Of a DNA stretch of 9,410 nt, positions 5,889 through 9,410 are shown in pieces (the stretch's first letter is position 1; each line of letters starts with the position of its first letter). The DNA comes from Candidatus Methanophagales archaeon (GTDB taxonomy: Archaea; Halobacteriota; Syntropharchaeia; Alkanophagales; Methanospirareceae). Made by a program: the position numbers and the translations under genes. The notes beneath the pieces are model-generated. The model worked only from the letters and a program-made list of their open reading frames with translations. It searched no databases and was not told where the DNA came from. The stretch lies in NCBI GenBank assembly GCA_030668065.1, contig DAOUUS010000043.1:1-9410 (forward strand). The letters are read 5' to 3'.

Positions 5889-6911
5889 ATGGAGATGAAC
5901 GAAGAGCAGTTTCTTGAGGAAGTACAGTATTTCAACACTCGGCTATCTGAGGTTATCGAGCAAAAGATGCGGTGTGAATCCAATAAGATTTTAGCCGATG
6001 CCTTGAACTACATACGAGATACCGGGGGGAAGAGACTTCGCCCCATCATCTGTCTTCTATCTGCGGAAGCGGTTGGCGGCTCACGTGATAAAGCTTTGTC
6101 AACCGCAATAGCGCTTGAACTACTCCATAACGCTACTCTGGTTCATGATGACGTAATAGATGAGAATTACGTTCGCAGGAAGAACCCGTCAAATCCCGCG
6201 AGATATGGTGAAAAGCAGGCAATAGTTATTGGAGACCTCTTGCTTGGGCTTTCTTGCGAGATGCTGGGGCGATGCGGCGATCCGGAAGTCATGAGATTGG
6301 TCACCCGAGCTATTTCTGATATTGCTATGGGCCAGTATCTGGAGTTCACGCTAAGGTTACGGGACTTACAGGAGGCGACAGAGCAGTTATACATGGAAGT
6401 AGCGGAGCTGAAAACCGCCTCGGCTTTTATGGCAAGTGCGGAAGCAGGAGCCATGCTCGGCTGTGGAAGCGAGATAGAAAGTGGTAATCTTCGTAATTAT
6501 GGTAAAAATCTGGGTATGGCATTCCAGATTCAGGATGACATTTTAGACATCTGTGGTGACCCAGCAAAGACGGGTAAGTCCGTGGGATTGGACATTAAAA
6601 ATGGGGAACGGACAATCCTTGTGCTTCACGCATTGAATCATTCAACCCCATCAGAAAAGAAGTATATAGAAGAGATCATGGCGAAGAAGATGGAAGTCGG
6701 CAGTTCTGAGATTGATCGGGTCAGAGAAATATTCATTAATTCACGCTCCATTAGCTATGCAATGACGCTATCCAATGGTCTTGTACGAAATGCGAAGAAT
6801 AGTATTGAAGGACTCGAAGATTCGGAAGCAAAGAGTAAACTCCAGCACATTGCTGATTTGGCTGCGAGAAGAATCGAAGAACAAGCTCTGGAGTCATTTA
6901 TACAACATTAA
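5889..6911 (+). CDS. idsA: Polyprenyl/geranylgeranyl diphosphate synthase, trans type
   Basis: This enzyme condenses isopentenyl diphosphate onto allylic diphosphates to give all-trans prenyl chains for membrane ether lipids or for respiratory quinone/phenazine tails. Counting from ATG 5889 (340 residues), GGKRLRP (46-52) is the substrate-binding Arg motif, DDVID (87-91) the first Mg-binding Asp-rich motif, ELKTASAF (173-180) the conserved KT region, and QDDILD (215-220) the second Asp-rich motif. Residue -5 from the first DD is Ala (NATLVHDD), the form typical of longer-chain synthases; C20 enzymes usually have a bulky aromatic residue there. An upstream GTG at 5856 is in frame but overlaps the AGGAGG; ATG 5895 is another option. 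The gene is intact, divergent from hisA, and followed by a terminator-like hairpin. The family is certain; chain length is inferred. Confidence 0.92.
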   Translation: MEMNEEQFLEEVQYFNTRLSEVIEQKMRCESNKILADALNYIRDTGGKRLRPIICLLSAEAVGGSRDKALSTAIALELLHNATLVHDDVIDENYVRRKNPSNPARYGEKQAIVIGDLLLGLSCEMLGRCGDPEVMRLVTRAISDIAMGQYLEFTLRLRDLQEATEQLYMEVAELKTASAFMASAEAGAMLGCGSEIESGNLRNYGKNLGMAFQIQDDILDICGDPAKTGKSVGLDIKNGERTILVLHALNHSTPSEKKYIEEIMAKKMEVGSSEIDRVREIFINSRSISYAMTLSNGLVRNAKNSIEGLEDSEAKSKLQHIADLAARRIEEQALESFIQH

Positions 6912-6927
6912 AACGCGTTTCGCACTA

Positions 6928-6944
6928 GCCCTTTACGAAAGGGC
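6928..6944 (+). terminator. Hairpin after the prenyl synthase gene
   Basis: GCCCTTT (6928-6934) and AAAGGGC (6938-6944) are perfect complements around a 3-base loop, beginning 17 bases after the stop. No T-run follows immediately; T-rich stretches come later (7005-7010, 7023-7029). It probably marks the 3' end of the transcript. Confidence 0.45.
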
Positions 6945-6992
6945 AACGTTTACTCCACCCGTGTGTATATTCAACATTTATAAAGTGGTTTT

Positions 6993-7094
6993 ATGATTGC
7001 GCCTCTTTTTGTATTGCAAATATTTTTTTCCTGTGCCTACTTGATTACATATACGTTTTTCGCTTTGTTCCAAAAAAAAATCAAATCATTTTAG
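6993..7094 (+). CDS. Possible 33-residue single-span membrane microprotein
   Basis: ATG at 6993 opens a 33-codon frame ending at TAG 7092-7094. The product (MIAPLFVLQIFFSCAYL…) is strongly hydrophobic over about residues 4-26 and ends in a basic tail (QKKIKSF), the layout of a one-helix membrane peptide. A TATA-like GTGTGTATATTC lies about 20-30 bases ahead, so it could be leaderless. There is no Shine-Dalgarno. T-rich DNA gives Phe/Leu-rich frames by chance, so support is weak. Confidence 0.2.
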   Translation: MIAPLFVLQIFFSCAYLITYTFFALFQKKIKSF

Positions 7095-7175
7095 TTTTGT
7101 TTCAATAGTTAGAAACTTTAGTTTGTATTGTCTAGAGCGATACACTTTGCGCGTGATCATACCACAGAAAGAGGA

Positions 7176-7183
7176 TTTATAAC
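7176..7183 (+). promoter_or_regulatory. TATA-like box for the PEY-CTERM gene
   Basis: TTTATAAC resembles the box ahead of the prenyl synthase. A start about 25 bases on would give a leader of roughly 60 bases that includes the AGGAGAAGG ribosome binding site at 7251-7259. Confidence 0.3.
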
Positions 7184-7268
7184 TTATTTAATCTTAGAAA
7201 TACGCGCTATATGGATAGTTTTAAGTGATTTGAGTGCTTACATTAGATACAGGAGAAGGCAAAACAAA

Positions 7269-7541
7269 ATGAAATGTAGAAAGTGTATCGTAACCATATC
7301 GTTGAGCGTAACAATCATGGCGTTGATTACAATGTCTGCGATGGCGATTGACGCTGGTTTGCGTGACATTGACAAAAAAAAAGCAAGTAGCGATCTTAGC
7401 TTTAGTGCAACACAGGACTACACCTGTAACGCAGCATCTGCTAAGGTGCTTACCGGTACATCCATTCCTGAATATCCCACTATTGTGATACCGCTACTCA
7501 TGATACTTGGACTATTCTTTTATTACCGGCGGAAACGGTAG
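7269..7541 (+). CDS. Small secreted protein with PEF-CTERM-like (PEY) sorting signal
   Basis: A 90-residue protein of unknown function. Residues 1-26 are a signal peptide: basic start (MKCRKC), hydrophobic core, and predicted cleavage after AMA26. A short polar middle (about 27-66) includes a Lys run (DIDKKK) and one Cys (53). The C-terminus is tripartite: IPEYPT (66-71), a hydrophobic helix (72-86), then RRKR (87-90). This matches the PEF-CTERM architecture recognised by archaeosortases, with Tyr for Phe. Processing would leave a surface-anchored peptide of only about 40 residues. ATG 7269 is chosen because AGGAGAAGG ends nine bases before it and the signal peptide begins there; the in-frame upstream extension to 7128 would bury the signal. 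It is followed by the sugar dehydrogenase gene, but whether the two are co-transcribed is unclear. No archaeosortase is in the window. Confidence 0.8.
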   Translation: MKCRKCIVTISLSVTIMALITMSAMAIDAGLRDIDKKKASSDLSFSATQDYTCNAASAKVLTGTSIPEYPTIVIPLLMILGLFFYYRRKR

Positions 7542-7576
7542 ATTGTAGAATGAATGAATGCTGCATAAACATTTTT

Positions 7577-7605
7577 TAGCCCTTTTATTCACTTTTTAAG
7601 GGCTA
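7577..7605 (+). terminator. Hairpin between the PEY-CTERM and dehydrogenase genes
   Basis: TAGCCCTT (7577-7584) and AAGGGCTA (7598-7605) are perfect 8-bp complements. A T-run (7572-7577) precedes the stem. It shares TAGCCCTTT with the hairpin after the prenyl synthase. It lies seven bases ahead of the GGAGG at 7613-7617, so it could end the upstream transcript or shape translation of the next gene. Confidence 0.4.
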
Positions 7606-7618
7606 GAACTCTGGAGGA

Positions 7619-7636
7619 ATGAAAACTAGAACATGA
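7619..7636 (+). promoter_or_regulatory. Possible five-codon leader frame overlapping the dehydrogenase start
   Basis: ATG at 7619 follows GGAGG (7613-7617) by one base and reads five codons to TGA 7634-7636, which overlaps the main ATG in an ATGA junction at 7633. The GGAGG is 15 bases from the main start, longer than usual, so translational coupling through this minimal frame is conceivable. Confidence 0.2.
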
Positions 7637-8577
7637 AAAGACTAAGAGTTGGCGTAATAGGTGTGGGTGCTATGGGCAAGCACCATGTACGAATTTACAG
7701 TGGAATGCGTGGTGTGGAACTGGTGGGTGTTGCAGATCTCAATGAGAAAACAACGAAAGAAGTTGCAACTGAATACCATACAGAAGCGTTCACGGATTGC
7801 GAGAACTTACTGAAACAGGATTTGGATGCTGTTAGTATCGCAGTCCCAACGAGCTTTCACAAAGACGTTGCACTTAAAGCAGCAAACTACGGCGTGCATA
7901 TGCTTATCGAGAAGCCAATAGCCGAATCGTTAGAGAGTGCGGATGCAATAACAAATGCAGCAAGACGTGAAAACATCAAACTGATGGTAGGGCATATCGA
8001 ACGCTTTAATCCCGCTATTTTGAAACTAAAAGAGCTTATCTCGGCGGGTGAACTCGGTGAACTCCTTTCTATATCCTGCAGACGGGTAGGACCATACGCT
8101 CCAAGGATAAGAGACGTCGGTATTATAGTGGACTTAGCGGTTCACGACATAGATGCGATTTCGTATCTTTATGGAAAAAGAGCAATAAACGTGTATTCAA
8201 TTGCTGGTAACAGCTTTCATGTCGAGGAGGACTATGCGTCCATACTGTTAAAATATGATGATAAGAAATCAGGAAGCGTGGAGACGAATTGGCTTACGCC
8301 ATATAAAATGAGAACCCTCACAGCCACGGGAACAGGCGGTGTTGCATCTGCCGACTATTTGGAGCAAAGCCTGGATGTATGGAATAGCGATGGTCGCAGA
8401 AAAGTGGATATAGACAAGGGCGAGCCATTAAAAAAAGAAATTCGCCATTTTTTACAGTCACTTAACAATGGCACAACGCCAGAACCTTCAGGCGAAGATG
8501 GAAAATACACACTCTATGCTGCTATATCGGCAATAGAATCTTACAAGAACGGATTAAGCATCCCCTTGAATATGTGA
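7633..8577 (+). CDS. Gfo/Idh/MocA family NAD(P)-dependent oxidoreductase, sugar-nucleotide dehydrogenase type
   Basis: A 314-residue cytosolic oxidoreductase. The N-terminal Rossmann fold shows GVGAMG (10-15), with Asp35 ending strand two, which favours NAD. EKP (93-95) supplies the conserved Lys94. The C-terminal substrate domain contains GHIERFNPA (120-128) and DLAVHDID (167-174), whose His171 is the expected catalytic residue. Length and motif order are normal for an intact member. Related euryarchaeal proteins are often annotated as UDP-N-acetylglucosamine 3-dehydrogenase or UDP-sugar dehydrogenases feeding N-glycan or envelope sugar synthesis. That substrate is only suggested here, since no aminotransferase or acetyltransferase partner is visible. 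The start codon is ATG 7633, just before the Rossmann strand; GGAGG at 7613 is 15 bases upstream. The next gene starts 72 bases after the stop with its own TATA-like box. Confidence 0.88.
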   Translation: MKRLRVGVIGVGAMGKHHVRIYSGMRGVELVGVADLNEKTTKEVATEYHTEAFTDCENLLKQDLDAVSIAVPTSFHKDVALKAANYGVHMLIEKPIAESLESADAITNAARRENIKLMVGHIERFNPAILKLKELISAGELGELLSISCRRVGPYAPRIRDVGIIVDLAVHDIDAISYLYGKRAINVYSIAGNSFHVEEDYASILLKYDDKKSGSVETNWLTPYKMRTLTATGTGGVASADYLEQSLDVWNSDGRRKVDIDKGEPLKKEIRHFLQSLNNGTTPEPSGEDGKYTLYAAISAIESYKNGLSIPLNM

Positions 8578-8620
8578 CACGTGTTCTTGAGTTACCAATA
8601 CGTTCATAGCTTAACACTTG

Positions 8621-8634
8621 CTATACACTATATG
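8621..8634 (+). promoter_or_regulatory. TATA-like region for the amidohydrolase gene
   Basis: CTATACACTATATG lies about 16-29 bases ahead of ATG 8650. No Shine-Dalgarno precedes the start, so a leaderless transcript is likely. Confidence 0.35.
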
Positions 8635-8649
8635 TTTACAATTCAACTC

Positions 8650-9410
8650 ATGTGCGGTATGACGGAGAAAGGACTAACGCTTTCCGGGACTTTTGTATAT
8701 GGCGATGATTTTGAAGAGAAGGACGGCTATATAGTAATAGAAAACGGGACGATAAAAGAAATAGGCGAGGGAAACGTAGAAGCAGCGTTAAATGGTATCA
8801 TAATACCCTCTTTCGTCAATGCACATACGCATATCGGTGATTCAATCGCAAAAGAGCCGGATTTTATGCCGTTAGATAAGTTAGTGGGTCCCGGCGGGTT
8901 TAAGCACAAGGTATTAGACGAAACACCTTATGACGTGTTGGTTTCCGCAATGAAGGATACAATTGAGGATATTTTCGTATCGGGCACACAGATGTTCGCG
9001 GATTTTAGAGAAGGTGGTGTTTCGGGTGCTATCGCGTTGCACGAGGCGTTTAGTTCAGCGCGTGGTGAAGACAAGTTAAGTGTACGGCTATTTGGTAGAA
9101 CCCTGGAGGGGCCTGAAGAACTTAACACGCTTTTTCACTCGGTGGATGGAATAGGCGTAAGTAGTGTTGCGAACCATAAACCGGATGATCTGGCGTTCTT
9201 AGCGGAAGAGGCGAAGGAAAACGGGAAAAAGTTTGCTATCCATGCCGGAGAAAGAAATGCGGATGACATAGAAGCGGCAATAGAACTTGAACCTGATTTT
9301 ATTGTGCATCTCACAAAAGCAACGCCGCATGACTTCCGGAAGATGCGTGATAAAAACATCGGGGCTGTTGTTTGTGTGCGGTCAAATTTAGTTACGGGAA
9401 TGGGACTGCC
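8650..9410 (+). CDS. Metal-dependent amidohydrolase, 3' end beyond the window
   Basis: 253 codons are present before the window ends. After a short N-terminal beta segment (GYIVIENGTIKEIGEG, residues 26-41), PSFVNAHTHIGDS (53-65) carries the first metal ligands His59 and His61. HAGE (198-201) supplies another ligand His. HLTKA (220-224) supplies the next, and CVRSN (242-246) corresponds to the CPxSN segment of the cytosine deaminase/TRZ-ATZ branch. That branch hydrolyses or deaminates ring compounds such as cytosine, adenosine derivatives and guanine. The exact substrate cannot be told. The metal-binding Asp expected further on is outside the window. ATG 8650 was chosen because a TATA-like region is suitably spaced; ATG 8659 is an alternative. 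It lies downstream of the dehydrogenase gene on the same strand, probably as a separate transcript. Confidence 0.85.
   Translation, partial: MCGMTEKGLTLSGTFVYGDDFEEKDGYIVIENGTIKEIGEGNVEAALNGIIIPSFVNAHTHIGDSIAKEPDFMPLDKLVGPGGFKHKVLDETPYDVLVSAMKDTIEDIFVSGTQMFADFREGGVSGAIALHEAFSSARGEDKLSVRLFGRTLEGPEELNTLFHSVDGIGVSSVANHKPDDLAFLAEEAKENGKKFAIHAGERNADDIEAAIELEPDFIVHLTKATPHDFRKMRDKNIGAVVCVRSNLVTGMGL

Larger units (their letters stand above)
6912..7268. other. AT-rich 357-base gap
   Basis: No well-supported gene is seen. The gap holds the 6928-6944 hairpin and a GTGTGTATATTCAAC element at 6961-6975 resembling the TATA region upstream of the prenyl synthase. It also contains a possible 33-codon hydrophobic frame (6993-7094), poly-T and poly-A runs, a short inverted repeat GTTTC…GAAAC (7099-7116) and a TATA-like TTTATAAC at 7176-7183 for the next gene. 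Confidence 0.5.

Noticed and set aside
7099..7116. GTTTCAATAGTTAGAAAC as a CRISPR-type repeat
   Set aside because: It occurs once only, with no repeated units or regular spacers around it.
7128..7268. 47-residue N-terminal extension of the PEY-CTERM protein
   Set aside because: It would place the signal peptide internally, whereas ATG 7269 has a good Shine-Dalgarno and starts the signal peptide exactly.

Overview
The window looks like chromosomal DNA from a euryarchaeon, most likely a methanogen or anaerobic methane oxidiser of the Methanosarcinales/ANME type. That assignment is an inference. It rests on a HisA carrying the archaeal-type TNIDVEG loop, a prenyl diphosphate synthase, a small protein with a PEF-CTERM-like sorting tail (here PEY), a large DUF3160 lipoprotein, archaeal TATA-like boxes about 25-30 bases ahead of several start codons, and degenerate IS110-type and IS481-type insertion sequences. 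There is no rRNA, tRNA or CRISPR array.

Layout. Bases 1-123 are the tail of a hisH-like reading frame that breaks off before its catalytic His/Glu region. Bases 124-1055 are a graveyard of mobile-element remnants: an unidentified transposase-like N-terminal piece joined to an IS110-family C-terminal piece, followed by a structured non-coding tail. Bases 1056-3509 (minus) encode an 817-residue DUF3160 lipoprotein. A possible 45-residue microprotein (3621-3758) is divergent from it. Bases 3765-4997 hold a decayed IS481-like element with recognisable 30-bp imperfect terminal inverted repeats and a transposase inactivated by stops, a frameshift and loss of its first catalytic Asp.

The right half is intact core and accessory coding sequence. 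hisA (5058-5801, minus) is divergent from a long-chain-type polyprenyl/geranylgeranyl diphosphate synthase (5889-6911, plus). An AT-rich 357-base gap with a terminator-like hairpin follows. Next come a 90-residue secreted PEY-CTERM protein (7269-7541), a Gfo/Idh/MocA sugar-nucleotide-type dehydrogenase (7633-8577), and the first 253 codons of a metal-dependent amidohydrolase (8650 to the window end).

How they fit together. hisH and hisA are both histidine-pathway genes, but here they lie on opposite strands with mobile-element debris between them, which suggests rearrangement. The DUF3160 lipoprotein (with five N-glycosylation sequons), the PEY-CTERM protein and the sugar dehydrogenase are compatible with cell-envelope work, but no single operon links them. 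The least ordinary items are the tiny PEY-CTERM protein, the microprotein whose coding sequence contains two tandem inverted repeats, the truncated HisH, and the Ala at position -5 of the prenyl synthase, which points to a chain longer than C20.
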